Positions 47,001 to 56,937 of a stretch of DNA of 64,000 bases are shown here, piece by piece. Source of the stretch: Methylopila jiangsuensis (GTDB taxonomy: Bacteria; Pseudomonadota; Alphaproteobacteria; Rhizobiales; Methylopilaceae); NCBI RefSeq assembly GCF_027922305.1, contig NZ_BSFK01000010.1, positions 372,001-436,000 on the forward strand. Direction: 5' to 3'. The notes under the pieces were generated by a model. It was not told the DNA's origin, did not search any database, and was given only the letters and a program-made list of their open reading frames with translations. Positions within the stretch are counted from its first letter, which is position 1; each line of letters starts with the position of its first letter. The translations under genes were made by a program, and so were the position numbers.

Positions 47001-47501
47001 GGCCTCCTCAAGGATGCGGCGGCGCTGCTCCGGGCGCGCGTTGATGATCTCGCCGACCCGGCCCTGTCCCACCAGCGAGGGCGAGCGCGGGCCGGAGGAG
47101 GCGTCCGCGAACAGCAGCTGCACGTCGCGGGCGCGCACCTCGCGGCCATTGACGCGGTAGGTGGAGCCGAGCCCGCGGGCGATGCGGCGGCTGACCTCGA
47201 TCTCGTCCGCGCCGTTGAACGGCTCCGGGGCGAGGCGGTCGGCGTTGTCGAGGGTGAGGACCACTTCGGCGTGGTTGCGGGCGGGGCGCGAGCCGCCGCC
47301 GGCGAAGATCACGTCCTCCATGCCGGAGGCGCGCAAGGATTTGAACGAGCTTTCGCCCATCACCCAGCGCAGCGCCTCGACCAGGTTGGACTTGCCGCAG
47401 CCGTTGGGGCCGACGATTCCTGTGAGGCCCGGCTCGATGGGCGCCTCGGTGGCGTCCACGAAGGTCTTGAAGCCGGCGACGCGCAGCTTGACGAAGTTCA
47501 T
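44052..47501 (-). CDS. smc: chromosome segregation ATPase SMC
   Basis: This is a complete 1149-residue SMC. The N-terminal head has Walker A GIVGPNGCGKSN (about 30-40). Long Ala/Arg-rich coiled coils (about 170-490 and 650-1000) flank a hinge near 495-640. The C-terminal head carries the signature LLSGGEQALTALALVF, Walker B PVCVLDEVDAPLDD and the D-loop. SMC with ScpAB organises and resolves sister chromosomes. GC bias makes a 767-residue antisense frame here, which is not a gene. Confidence 0.97.
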   Translation of the reverse strand: MNFVKLRVAGFKTFVDATEAPIEPGLTGIVGPNGCGKSNLVEALRWVMGESSFKSLRASGMEDVIFAGGGSRPARNHAEVVLTLDNADRLAPEPFNGADEIEVSRRIARGLGSTYRVNGREVRARDVQLLFADASSGPRSPSLVGQGRVGEIINARPEQRRRILEEAAGIAGLHARRREAEQRLDGAEQNLARVEDVLGQLGGRAESLRRQARAAERYRALTDEIRALEGLLLVLDHEAAAAAALEAERAEALAVAAVGEALRSQGEAARAEAVAAHALAPARTAAEDAASTLRRLTQEAAQLEGEEARARARLDELARRLTQISSDVVRETALAEDAAATLARLDAARDDLAVPADDAGGDAGLAARLSEAEAAVAAAESALAAATAEAAARRAERRTLERARDDAAARTAALHREAAGLAAEAARLEAEAGAAGDASALAAATASARAKFEDAERAAQAAEAAHARARGAESAARGPAAQANARAERAATEARTLAKLLAADARGGVTPAVDLLVVENGFETALGAALGDDLELPLDPAAKARWAGAALSEADPALPEGAAPLAAHVTAPPELARRLAQIGVVARPDSARLQAHLSPGQRLVSREGDLWRWDGVTVSADAPTPAARRLAEKNRLGAVEREAASARAEADRLRGEVERARAGTQDAARAEQAARDAARAARTALDTARDAQEAAERAGARVAARRSAVAEALNRIAAQSAEADAARTSTAARLDALDGNAGDDGRAAALAETVAERRRAAADLRAEAQARAAEARRREARAQEIAADLASWTARRAGAAERLDSLAARRAEAETERSELADRPDELAARRRTLATAVLAAESAAKAAAGRQAEAESAHRAADLAARAALDALARAREEAARAGARLEAAREKRAASAHRIREARDMEPAALAETLKPLRTDFPREEIERRLAQTVAGRDRLGAVNLRAEEELAEIEASHGALAAEREDLTEAIARLRAAVRSLNQEGRGRLLAAFTAVDGHFRTLFETLFGGGEARLELVESDDPLEAGLEVIARPPGKKPQTLSLLSGGEQALTALALVFGVFLTNPAPVCVLDEVDAPLDDANVERFCALLDEMRRVTRTRFLTVTHNPITMARMDRLLGVTMAERGVSQLVAVDLQAAERLLETA

Positions 47502-47645
47502 CGCCGCAAGGCCCGCCCGCGGCGATGGGCGGGCTCCGGCCAGCGCGCGCCGACGGAGTCCGAAGGCTCAGAGCCCGTCTGGAAAAATCCGGAGCACGCC
47601 ATCAAGAGCCCGTTTGGAAAATGCGGAAGCGTGCTGTTCAAACTC

Positions 47646-47745
47646 CCATCATGCCCGCGCGATGCGCGAGCATCCACGATTTTCGCGGAGAAACTCTTGA
47701 ACGCTCAAGTCGTGGATGCCCGATGACCAAGCTCGGCATTACGGG
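47646..47745. repeat. degenerate intergenic repeat copy with inverted arms
   Basis: GCATCCACGA (47670-47679) and TCGTGGATGC (47710-47719) form an inverted repeat with a 30-bp spacer. The outer sequences resemble the unit at 32474 in both orientations (CATGCCCG to the left; on the minus strand GCTTGGTCATCGGGCATCCACGA to the right). It lies in the 267-bp gap between smc and the DsbA-like gene, which holds no gene. Confidence 0.6.
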
Positions 47746-47768
47746 GGCTTGGATGTCCAGGCCGAGGC

Positions 47769-48461
47769 TCAGGCCTTGAGCAGCGGCTCGAGGATCTTCT
47801 CCATGTCCTCGAACTTGATGGCGCCACGGTAGATCTTGCCGTTGATGAAGAAGGTGGGGGTGGAGTTCACGCCGAACTTCTCGGCGCCGCGCTGGCGCAC
47901 CCAGTTCACCCCGTCGAGCATTTCCTGATTCGTCAGGCAGGCCTCAAAGCTCTCCTGCGTGAATCCGAACTGCTTGGTCAGGGTCTGCAGGCCGGTGACC
48001 GGATCGTTGGAGTAGGCCCACTCCTTCTGGCGGGCGAACAGCGCGTCGACCACGGCGAAATACTTGTCGTCGCCGGCGCAGCGGGCGATCATGAAGCCGG
48101 CGGCGGCGATCGGATCCAGCGGGAACTCCCGCAGGATGAAGCGCACCTTGCCGCCGTCGATGTACTTCTCTTTCAGCTTCGGGAAGGTCTCGTTGGCGAA
48201 GGTGGCGCAGTGCCCGCAGGTCATCGAGGCGTATTCGATGATGGTGACGGGCGCGTCCTCCCTGCCCTCGGCCTTCTCGCCGAGCGGGCCGGCGACGGCG
48301 AGCTCCTCGGTGGAGGGCGCCTGGGCCAGAGCCTGCGACACGAAGCCCGCGCGCGGATCGATGAGAAGCGCGGCGGCCGCGGCGGTGAGGCCGAGGGCGG
48401 CGGCGGATTCGAGGAAGCGGCGGCGGGTGAGGGTCACGGCTGTTCTGGTCCTTGGGCTCAT
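47769..48461 (-). CDS. DsbA-family thioredoxin-fold oxidoreductase (Tat-type signal)
   Basis: This 230-residue periplasmic protein has a twin-arginine signal (LTRRRFLESAAALG at about 11-24) with cleavage near LAQA-PS. The active site is YASMTCGHCATFAN (CGHC, about 80-83), with the cis-Pro in FGVNSTPTFFING. It has the short helical insert of bacterial DsbA-like proteins. It probably introduces or shuffles disulfides in exported proteins. The dsbA-like / DUF721 / mutY order is common in Rhizobiales. Confidence 0.93.
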   Translation of the reverse strand: MSPRTRTAVTLTRRRFLESAAALGLTAAAAALLIDPRAGFVSQALAQAPSTEELAVAGPLGEKAEGREDAPVTIIEYASMTCGHCATFANETFPKLKEKYIDGGKVRFILREFPLDPIAAAGFMIARCAGDDKYFAVVDALFARQKEWAYSNDPVTGLQTLTKQFGFTQESFEACLTNQEMLDGVNWVRQRGAEKFGVNSTPTFFINGKIYRGAIKFEDMEKILEPLLKA

Positions 48462-48576
48462 GCGCTGCTGGAAAGCGGGGCCTGTCGCGTCGTGTCGGCG
48501 GCGCGCAAGGTCGACCGGCCATCAACTATTCGCAAGCGGAATGTGGCGCCAGCATGCCCGAGGCGGGGGACGACGC

Positions 48577-49095
48577 TCACGCCCGCGTGACGCGGGAGCG
48601 GGCCAGCACCGCCTCGCCGAGCCGGACGAGGGCGTCGTTCAGCGCCGCCTCCTCCACCCGCGCGGCGGCGGCGCGCGCCGCTGCGCGCTCCTGGGCGGTG
48701 GCGGCGGGCGGCTCTGGCGCCGTCCGCCGGGGCTGGCGCCGGAACCCCGCCACCGGTCCCTGCCGCAGCTTCAGCGCGCCGACGCAGGCCCAGCCGAGAT
48801 GGGCGTTGACGCGCTCGAGAAGCTCCGCCGCCCGGTGCTGCAGCTCCAGCGCGAAGGCGCCCTCCACCCGCACCAGCAGGGTCGAAGGCTCCGGCGGCGC
48901 GGAGGGATCGGCCGCGGCCCCCCGGCGCGGCGCCACGATCTTCACCGGCACGGTGACGGCGGCGAGCTCCGGCCCCGCGATCAGCTCCCAGCGCGCCACG
49001 ATCTCGGAGCTGGCGAACCCCTGTCTGGCCACCACCGGCCCCAGCGCGGCCGGCGCAAGATCGGAGAGATGGCGGGCGCGGCGCGGCGGTTTCAT
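48577..49095 (-). CDS. DciA-like (DUF721) protein
   Basis: This 172-residue protein starts at ATG 49095; upstream extension has no family similarity. The DUF721 part (about 15-110) includes LAPAALGPVVARQGFASSEIVARWELIAGPELAAVTVPVKI and ALELQHRAAELLERVNAHLG. Bacterial DciA proteins of this family load or assist the replicative helicase DnaB. The tail is Arg/Ala-rich. It diverges from mutY, with 69 bp between them. Confidence 0.85.
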   Translation of the reverse strand: MKPPRRARHLSDLAPAALGPVVARQGFASSEIVARWELIAGPELAAVTVPVKIVAPRRGAAADPSAPPEPSTLLVRVEGAFALELQHRAAELLERVNAHLGWACVGALKLRQGPVAGFRRQPRRTAPEPPAATAQERAAARAAAARVEEAALNDALVRLGEAVLARSRVTRA

Positions 49096-49164
49096 CGGCG
49101 GATCGGTTCGTCTAAGGTCGCGCGGGCGACGGCCCGCCTCCATTCGTTCCTTTGAGATTACGAT

Positions 49165-50259
49165 TTGCCGCAAGCCGCCGAAACCCCCGTTCGGCCCGAT
49201 CCCGACCTGCTGCTCGCCTGGTACGACCGCCACCGGCGCACGCTGCCGTGGCGGGCGCCGGTGGGCGCGCGCGCCGATCCGTACCGGGTCTGGCTGTCGG
49301 AAATCATGCTGCAGCAGACCACGGTGAAGGCGGCGGGACCCTACTTCCTGCGCTTCCTCGAACGTTTTCCGGACGTGGCGTCGCTCGCCCGCGCGCCGCT
49401 GGACGACGTGCTCAAGCTCTGGGCCGGGCTCGGCTATTACTCCCGCGCCCGCAACCTGCACGCCTGCGCGCAGGCCGTGGTCGCGCTCCACGGCGGGCGC
49501 TTTCCCGACACGGAGGCGGAGCTTCTGGACCTGCCGGGGGTCGGCCCCTACACGGCGGCGGCGATCGCGGCCATCGCCTTCGACCGCCCGGCGGTGGTGG
49601 TGGACGGCAATGTGGAGCGGGTGATGGCGCGGCTGTTCGCGGTGGAGGAGCCCATGCCCGCCGCCAAGCCCCGCCTGAGGCGCCTCGCGGCCGAGGTGGC
49701 GCCGGTCCGCCGTCCCGGCGACTACGCCCAGGCCACCATGGATCTCGGCGCCACCATCTGCACGCCCAAGTCGCCCGCCTGCGCGCTCTGCCCCTGGGAC
49801 GATCCCTGCCGCGCCCGCGCCGGCGGCGCGCCGCAGACCTATCCGCGCAAGACGGCGAAGGCGGCGCGGCCGCAGCGTTTCGGCGTGGCCTACTGGGTCG
49901 AGCGGGCGGACGGCGCGGTTCTGGTGCGCGCCCGGCCGCTGAAGGGCCTGCTCGGCGGCATGACCGAGATCCCGACCGGCGCATGGGACGAGGCCATCGA
50001 CCTGTCGGCTCCGCTGGCTGCGCTCGCCCGCGAGGCGCCGGTCGCCGGCCGCTGGCGCCGGCTGCCGGGCGAGGTGGAGCATGTGTTCAGCCATTTCGCG
50101 CTCCGGCTGGCGGTGCTCGCCTGTGACGCGCCCGCCGGCCTTAAGGCGCCGCCCGGCGCCCGCTGGGCGGCGCGCGACGCGCTCGACGGCGAGGCGCTGC
50201 CGTCCGTGTTCCGCAAGGTGGCGGCGCTCGCCCGCGCCGAATTCTCCCGCAAGGCCTGA
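49165..50259 (+). CDS. mutY: A/G-specific adenine glycosylase MutY
   Basis: This 364-residue repair enzyme removes adenine opposite 8-oxoguanine. It starts at TTG 49165. It has the helix-hairpin-helix LPGVGPYTAAAIAAIAFD with the catalytic Asp in VVDGNVERV, the 4Fe-4S ligands C-x6-C-x2-C-x5-C in CTPKSPACALCPWDDPC, and a C-terminal NUDIX-like 8-oxoG-recognition domain (about 230-350, FSHFALRL). It is followed after 3 bp by an MFS gene. Confidence 0.96.
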   Translation: MPQAAETPVRPDPDLLLAWYDRHRRTLPWRAPVGARADPYRVWLSEIMLQQTTVKAAGPYFLRFLERFPDVASLARAPLDDVLKLWAGLGYYSRARNLHACAQAVVALHGGRFPDTEAELLDLPGVGPYTAAAIAAIAFDRPAVVVDGNVERVMARLFAVEEPMPAAKPRLRRLAAEVAPVRRPGDYAQATMDLGATICTPKSPACALCPWDDPCRARAGGAPQTYPRKTAKAARPQRFGVAYWVERADGAVLVRARPLKGLLGGMTEIPTGAWDEAIDLSAPLAALAREAPVAGRWRRLPGEVEHVFSHFALRLAVLACDAPAGLKAPPGARWAARDALDGEALPSVFRKVAALARAEFSRKA

Positions 50260-50262
50260 ACC

Positions 50263-51435
50263 ATGACCGATGCAACCTCTGCGGCGCGCGTTCCGCGCCG
50301 CCTGATGCTGGCGCGCGCGGCGGTGGTCGCCGTGTTCTTCGTCTCGGGCGCGGGGCTCGGCGTCTGGGCGGCGCACATGCCGCTGCTGAAGGGCGGGCTG
50401 TCCTTGAGCGACGGCGATCTGGGCGGCGTGCTGCTGGGCATGGGGCTGGGCGCGGTGGGCGCCATGCCGCTGACCGGGCTGCTGCTGCACCGTTTCGGGG
50501 CCGTGCGGGTCACCGTCACGGCGGCGCTCGCCTTCTGCCTGGCTCTTGCCCTGCCGCCGCACGCCTCGGACGGCCGCGCGCTCATGGTCTGCGCCCTGCT
50601 GCTGGGCGCGCTGATGGGCGGGCTGGACGTGGCCATGAACGCCCAGGCCGCGGCGATCGAGAAGGCCTATGGCCGGCCGATCATGTCGTCGGTCCACGCC
50701 TTCTTCTCCATCGGCGGGCTGTGCGGCGCGGCCGCCTCCGGAGCGCTGATCGCGCTCGACGCCGGCGCGGCGCTGGGCATGGGGCTCTGCGCCGCAGCGC
50801 TCGGCCTGATCGCGGCGCTGGCGGCGCTGCGGCTCGCGCTGCCCGGCGACGCCCATGCGGGGGCGGACGAGGGGCATGGGCTCCGGCTGCCCAGCCGGGC
50901 GGTGCTCGGCCTCGGCGCGCTGGCGCTGCTGGCCTTCCTGTCGGAGGGCGCGATGATCGACTGGAGCGCGGTGTTCATGACGCAGGCGACCGGCGCGAGC
51001 CCGGCGCTCGCGGCGGTGGGCTACGCCGCCTTTTCCGCCGCCATGACGCTGGCGCGGCTCACCGGCGACCGGGTGACGGCGCGGCTCGGGCCGTTGCGGA
51101 CGGTGCAGCTTTCGGGGCTGATCGGCGCGCTGGGGCTCGCCGTCGTCATTCTGGCGCCGATTCCGGAAGTGGCGCTGCTGGGCTTCGTGGTCACCGGCCT
51201 CGGCTACGCCAATGTGGTGCCGGTGCTGTTCTCCGCCTCCACCCGCACGCCGGGGCTCGCGCCGGGAACCGCGCTCGCCATGGTGGCCACCATGGCCTAC
51301 GGCGGCGGGCTGATGGGCCCGCCGCTGATCGGCTTCATCGGCGAAGGCTTCGGCCTCCGCGCCGCCTTCCTGCCGCTGGCGCTGGCGGCGCTGGTCGTCG
51401 CCGCAGGCGTCTCCCGGGCGCTGCCGCGCGGCTGA
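50263..51435 (+). CDS. MFS transporter
   Basis: This 390-residue membrane protein has about 12 hydrophobic segments. A first-loop motif-like LLLHRFGAVRV, the segment VAMNAQAAAIEKAYGRPIMSSVHAFFSIGGL and LARLTGDRVTARLG place it in the family that includes YbjJ-like inner-membrane proteins. The substrate is unknown. The start ATG lies 3 bp after mutY, so it is transcribed with it. Its stop is convergent with ccrM, 7 bp away. Confidence 0.88.
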   Translation: MTDATSAARVPRRLMLARAAVVAVFFVSGAGLGVWAAHMPLLKGGLSLSDGDLGGVLLGMGLGAVGAMPLTGLLLHRFGAVRVTVTAALAFCLALALPPHASDGRALMVCALLLGALMGGLDVAMNAQAAAIEKAYGRPIMSSVHAFFSIGGLCGAAASGALIALDAGAALGMGLCAAALGLIAALAALRLALPGDAHAGADEGHGLRLPSRAVLGLGALALLAFLSEGAMIDWSAVFMTQATGASPALAAVGYAAFSAAMTLARLTGDRVTARLGPLRTVQLSGLIGALGLAVVILAPIPEVALLGFVVTGLGYANVVPVLFSASTRTPGLAPGTALAMVATMAYGGGLMGPPLIGFIGEGFGLRAAFLPLALAALVVAAGVSRALPRG

Positions 51436-51442
51436 GGCGGCT

Positions 51443-53312
<1,870 letters not shown>

Positions 53313-53384
53313 GGAAACCGGCGGCGTGGAGGAGAAGCCATCACGTCCTTGCGCGATTCGGGCGGCTTCCGCGAGCGGCGCCCG

Positions 53385-53816
53385 TCACTCCCGCGCGGTC
53401 ATGCGCCCCGTCGCGTCCCACAGGAAGCCCGGGGCATGGGCGATCTCCCACAGATGGCCGTCCGGGTCGGACACATAGGCCGAATAGCCGCCCCAGAACG
53501 CTGTTTTGGCGGCGCGCGTCAGGCGGCCGCCGGCGGCGACCCAGCGCACCACCGCCTTGTCCACCTCCTCGTTCGATTGCAGATTCCACGCCATGGCGAC
53601 GCCCCGGAAGCCATCGCCCGCGGCCGGAACCTCCGCGTCCTCCGCCAGCGCCTCGCGCCCGTAAAGGGCGAGGATCGCGCCCGGCGTGTTGAAAAACGCC
53701 ACCTGCGCGTTGCTGTCCGCGGCCCGCGTCAGCCCGAGCGCCTCGTAGAACGCGGAGGCGCGCGCCACGTCGGCGACGCCGAGCGTCAGCAGGGACAGCG
53801 AGAGCGGCGACGGCAT
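53385..53816 (-). CDS. VOC-superfamily (glyoxalase-like) protein
   Basis: This 143-residue protein has two beta-alpha-beta-beta-beta modules: LLTLGVADVARASAFYEALGL at the start and AFWGGYSAYVSDPDGHLWEIAHAP near the end. Potential metal ligands include His and Glu in DGHLWEIAH. Such proteins are glyoxalases, dioxygenases or drug-binding proteins. The substrate is unknown. It is a single gene between rnhB and the radical SAM gene. Confidence 0.88.
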   Translation of the reverse strand: MPSPLSLSLLTLGVADVARASAFYEALGLTRAADSNAQVAFFNTPGAILALYGREALAEDAEVPAAGDGFRGVAMAWNLQSNEEVDKAVVRWVAAGGRLTRAAKTAFWGGYSAYVSDPDGHLWEIAHAPGFLWDATGRMTARE

Positions 53817-53842
53817 GGCGCGACATCCTTGGAGCGGGAGCG

Positions 53843-54970
53843 TCAGAACAGGGAGAGCTGGTCAGCGGGTTCGCCGCGTCCTTTACGGGGCGGCGCCACG
53901 AACAGATCGGTGCGGAGCCTGAGATGGCGCCGGTCGAGCCCGAGCCGGGCCGAGGCCATCTCGAAGCGCCGGCCGATGGTCCAGGCCACCACGCCCTCGC
54001 CCTTCTGCCGCACGTCCCAGCCGCTGTCGTAAAGCTTGCCGCCGCGCGTGTCGCGGATCAGCGACAGGATGCGCCGCATCTTGGCCGGATGGTTCTCCAG
54101 CAGCCATTCCTGAAACAGATCCTTAATCTCGTGCGGCAGGCGCAGAAGCACATAGCCGGCTTCCGACGCTCCCGCCGCCTTGGCTGATTCCAGCAGACGG
54201 TCGATCTCGTGCTCGTTGAGCGAGGGGATGATCGGCGCCGTCAGCGCCGTCACCGGCACGCCCGCCTGCGCCAGCCGGGCGATGGTCTCCAGCCGGCGCG
54301 CGGGCGTCGGGGCGCGGGGCTCCATCTGCCGCGCGAGCGTCGGGTCGAGCGTGGTGAGCGAGATCGCCACCTTGGCGAGGCCCTGCTCCGCCATGCGCGA
54401 CAGGATGTCGAGATCCCGCAGCACCAGCGCCGACTTGGTGACGATGCCGACCGGATGGCGCGCCTCCTCAAGCACCTCCAGGATGCGGCGGGTGAGCCGG
54501 TGGGTCTTCTCAAGCGGCTGGTAGGGGTCGGTGTTGGTTCCGAGCGCCATGGTCCGGGGCTTGTAGCCGGGCGCCGACAGCTCCCTGCGCAGCAGCTCCG
54601 CGATGTTGGGTTTGACCGTGAGCCGGCTCTCGAAATCGAGCCCCGGCGACAGGCCGAGATAGGCGTGGGTCGGACGCGCGAAGCAATAGACGCAGCCGTG
54701 CTCGCAGCCGCGATAGGGGTTGACCGAGCGGTCGAACGGGATGTCGGGCGACTGGTTGCGGGTGATGGCGGTGCGCGCCGCCTCCAGCGTCACCTCGGTG
54801 CGGAACGGCTCCAGACTGTCGAGCACGTCCCAGCCGTCGTCCTCCTCGGTGCGCACATAGGGCTCGAATCGCCCGCTGGCGTTGCTGACGGTTCCCCGGC
54901 CGCGCCGCCGGTCGGGCGCGACGGGCTGCGGCGGAGCGGTCGGGAGCGAAGGGCGCGGCGTGGCGATCAT
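53843..54970 (-). CDS. PA0069-type radical SAM protein
   Basis: This 375-residue protein starts at ATG 54970; an in-frame upstream start would run through the LexA-like box and is rejected. The 4Fe-4S cluster motif is NPYRGCEHGCVYCFARPTH (CxxxCxxC), and TMALGTNTDPYQPLEK is the family's conserved segment. It is related to SplB-like radical enzymes, but the reaction is unknown. The tight LexA box suggests a role during DNA damage. Confidence 0.9.
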   Translation of the reverse strand: MIATPRPSLPTAPPQPVAPDRRRGRGTVSNASGRFEPYVRTEEDDGWDVLDSLEPFRTEVTLEAARTAITRNQSPDIPFDRSVNPYRGCEHGCVYCFARPTHAYLGLSPGLDFESRLTVKPNIAELLRRELSAPGYKPRTMALGTNTDPYQPLEKTHRLTRRILEVLEEARHPVGIVTKSALVLRDLDILSRMAEQGLAKVAISLTTLDPTLARQMEPRAPTPARRLETIARLAQAGVPVTALTAPIIPSLNEHEIDRLLESAKAAGASEAGYVLLRLPHEIKDLFQEWLLENHPAKMRRILSLIRDTRGGKLYDSGWDVRQKGEGVVAWTIGRRFEMASARLGLDRRHLRLRTDLFVAPPRKGRGEPADQLSLF

Positions 54971-54995
54971 GCCGAACAGGTTAGGTTCGAAAAAA

Positions 54996-55010
54996 GAACA
55001 TTTCAAGAAC
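54996..55010 (-). promoter_or_regulatory. LexA (SOS) box of alphaproteobacterial type
   Basis: On the minus strand GTTCTTGAAATGTTC fits the direct-repeat consensus GTTC-N7-GTTC used by alphaproteobacterial LexA. It lies 26 bp upstream of the ATG at 54970, in an AT-rich tract, which is the normal position for an operator. Confidence 0.72.
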
Positions 55011-55092
55011 ATTTACGCCGTCGCCGGTCCGGGGTGCGCCTCTCAAGAAAGCCAACAGACTCCGGCGCGTGCGCGTGCTAAAGACACGCTCC

Positions 55093-55770
55093 ATGCTGAG
55101 CGTGGTCATCCCCACCCGAAACGACGAGAACCGGCTTGGGCCGACGCTGGCGGCGCTGGTGCCGGGCGTGGCCGAAGGGCTGGTGCGCGACGTGGCGCTG
55201 GCCGACGGCGGCTCCACCGACGCCACGCTGGAAATCGCCGACATCGCCGGTTGCGGCGTGGTGGGCGGCTTCGCCGACCGCGCCGGCCGCATCGACGCCG
55301 CCATGCGGCGGGCCAAGTCCGGCTGGGTGCTGCTGCTGGAGCCGGGCGTGGTGCTGGCGGAGGGCTGGCGCCACGAAGCGCGCAGCTTCATCGAGGCGGT
55401 GGAGCGGCGGGGCGAGCAGGGGCGCCGCGCGGCGGTGTTCTCCTTCGGACTCGACCGTTTCGGCGCCCGCGCCCGGGCGGAGGAACGTTTCGTCGGGCTG
55501 TGGGGCTCGCTGTCCGGCCTGCCGCAGCCGGAGCAGGGGCTGCTGATCCACAAGTCGCTCTATCAGGAACTGGGCGGCATGCGGCCGCTGCCGGCCATGG
55601 CCGAGGCCGATCTTCTGCGCCGCATCGGCCGCCGGCGTCTAGTGCGGCTGCGCGCGCTGGCGCTGGCGCCGGCGACGCCCCGCCGTCCCACGGGGGCGAA
55701 AGGCGCCATCGGCGCCGGGCTGCTGATGCTCCGGGTGCCGCCGGCGCTGGTTTCGCGGCTCTACGGCTGA
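55093..55770 (+). CDS. GT2-family glycosyltransferase
   Basis: This 225-residue protein starts at ATG 55093 with MLSVVIPTRNDENRLGPTL. The GT-A nucleotide-binding motif is present (VALADGGSTDATLEIA). The fold lacks the usual long C-terminal part and has an LLIHKSLYQELGGM segment near 155-168. It is related to the small TIGR04283-type glycosyltransferases; acceptor and sugar are unknown. It is convergent with moaB. Confidence 0.83.
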   Translation: MLSVVIPTRNDENRLGPTLAALVPGVAEGLVRDVALADGGSTDATLEIADIAGCGVVGGFADRAGRIDAAMRRAKSGWVLLLEPGVVLAEGWRHEARSFIEAVERRGEQGRRAAVFSFGLDRFGARARAEERFVGLWGSLSGLPQPEQGLLIHKSLYQELGGMRPLPAMAEADLLRRIGRRRLVRLRALALAPATPRRPTGAKGAIGAGLLMLRVPPALVSRLYG

Positions 55771-55774
55771 CCGG

Positions 55775-56332
55775 TCAGGCGCCGCGCAGCTTGCCGCGCT
55801 TCAGGTGCTCGTCCAGCCGGGGCAGGATCTCCACGAAGTTGCAGGGCATGTGGCGGTAGTCGAGCTGGGCCTTCAGCACCCCGTCCCAGGCGTCCTTGCA
55901 GGCGCCGGTGGATCCCGGCAGCGCGAAGATGAAGGTCTTGCCGGCGACCCCCGCGGTCGCCCGCGACTGCAGGGTGGAGGTTCCGATCTTGCCCGCCGAA
56001 TAGGCGTGGAACAGGTGCGAGAACCCGTCCATCCGCTTTTCGAACAGCGGCTCCAGCGCCTCGGGCGTCACGTCGCGGCCGGTGAAGCCGGTGCCGCCGG
56101 TGGTCAGCACCACGTCCACCGCCGGATCGGCCACGAAGGCGCAGACCGCGGCGCGCAGCGCCTCCCGGTCGTCCGGCGCGATCCGGCGTCCCGCGAGGCG
56201 GTGCCCGGCCTCCTCCACCCGCGCGGCCAGCGTGTCGCCGGAGCGGTCGTCGGCGGGCGTGCGCGTGTCGGACACGGTGACGATCGCCACGCCGAGCGGG
56301 ATGAAGGGGCGCGTGTCGTCGAGACGGGACAT
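55775..56332 (-). CDS. moaB: molybdenum cofactor biosynthesis protein MoaB
   Basis: This 185-residue protein starts at ATG 56332. It has IPLGVAIVTVSDTRTPADDRSGDTL at the start, the MPT-binding VVLTTGGTGFTGRDVTPEA near 80-98 and FALPGSTGACKDAWD near 140-154. MoaB/MogA adenylylates molybdopterin before molybdate insertion. No other moa gene is nearby. Confidence 0.94.
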   Translation of the reverse strand: MSRLDDTRPFIPLGVAIVTVSDTRTPADDRSGDTLAARVEEAGHRLAGRRIAPDDREALRAAVCAFVADPAVDVVLTTGGTGFTGRDVTPEALEPLFEKRMDGFSHLFHAYSAGKIGTSTLQSRATAGVAGKTFIFALPGSTGACKDAWDGVLKAQLDYRHMPCNFVEILPRLDEHLKRGKLRGA

Positions 56333-56477
56333 GGGATCAGGCTCGCGGCTCAGGATTTCCGGGGCGGGCACTCTGCGCCGGGGCGGCGACGGCGGGCAAG
56401 GGGCGGGCGCCGCTTGAGCCTCAGGCCCATCGCGACCATGTTTCGGTCTCCGCCCGCGGCCGCAACCGGAAGGCCCG

Positions 56478-56936
56478 ATGATCATGCCGCTGCCTTTGAG
56501 CGACCAGCTGGCCGGCCTGCCGGTCTTCTCCGCTTTCGCCCCGTCCACGCTGGCGGCGCTTGCGGAAAACGGAACCGAGCGCGCTGCGGCGGCGGGCGAG
56601 ACCCTGCTGTCGCGGGACCGCGACGTGGACAGTTTCCTGTTCCTGCTGGAAGGCCGCTGGACCATGCGCCGCTTCGTGCGCGGCGTGGCGGAGCCGCTGG
56701 TGTGGCGCGACGAGGAGCCGGGCGCCTGGGCCTCGGGCGTCGCCGCGCTGGAGGCGATCGCCCCCACAGACCTGTTCGCCGACCGGCCCTGCCGGGTGCT
56801 CGACGCGCCTCGCGCCCTGGCGCACGGACTGATGGCGGAAGACCCGGCCTTCGCCGCCCGCATCCTGCGCGACATTCACCGCTGGTCGGAGCGGCTCAGC
56901 GTGCACGCGGCGCTGATGCGCGCCCGAGGTCCTTGA
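56478..56936 (+). CDS. cyclic-nucleotide-binding-domain-like protein without HTH
   Basis: This 152-residue protein resembles the sensor half of Crp-type proteins. SDQLAGLPVFSAFAPSTLAALAENGTERAAAAGETLLSRDRDVDSFLFLLEGRWTMRR matches the first beta strands of the cNMP-binding barrel, but the phosphate-binding cassette (GE-type) is weak and there is no DNA-binding domain. It is followed 2 bp later by an unknown membrane protein, probably in one operon. A scaffolding role is possible. Confidence 0.65.
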   Translation: MIMPLPLSDQLAGLPVFSAFAPSTLAALAENGTERAAAAGETLLSRDRDVDSFLFLLEGRWTMRRFVRGVAEPLVWRDEEPGAWASGVAALEAIAPTDLFADRPCRVLDAPRALAHGLMAEDPAFAARILRDIHRWSERLSVHAALMRARGP

Positions 56937-56937
56937 G

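Noticed and set aside
54971-55012. Longer start of the radical SAM gene
   Set aside because: It would place the LexA-type operator inside the coding region; the ATG at 54970 fits family alignment better.
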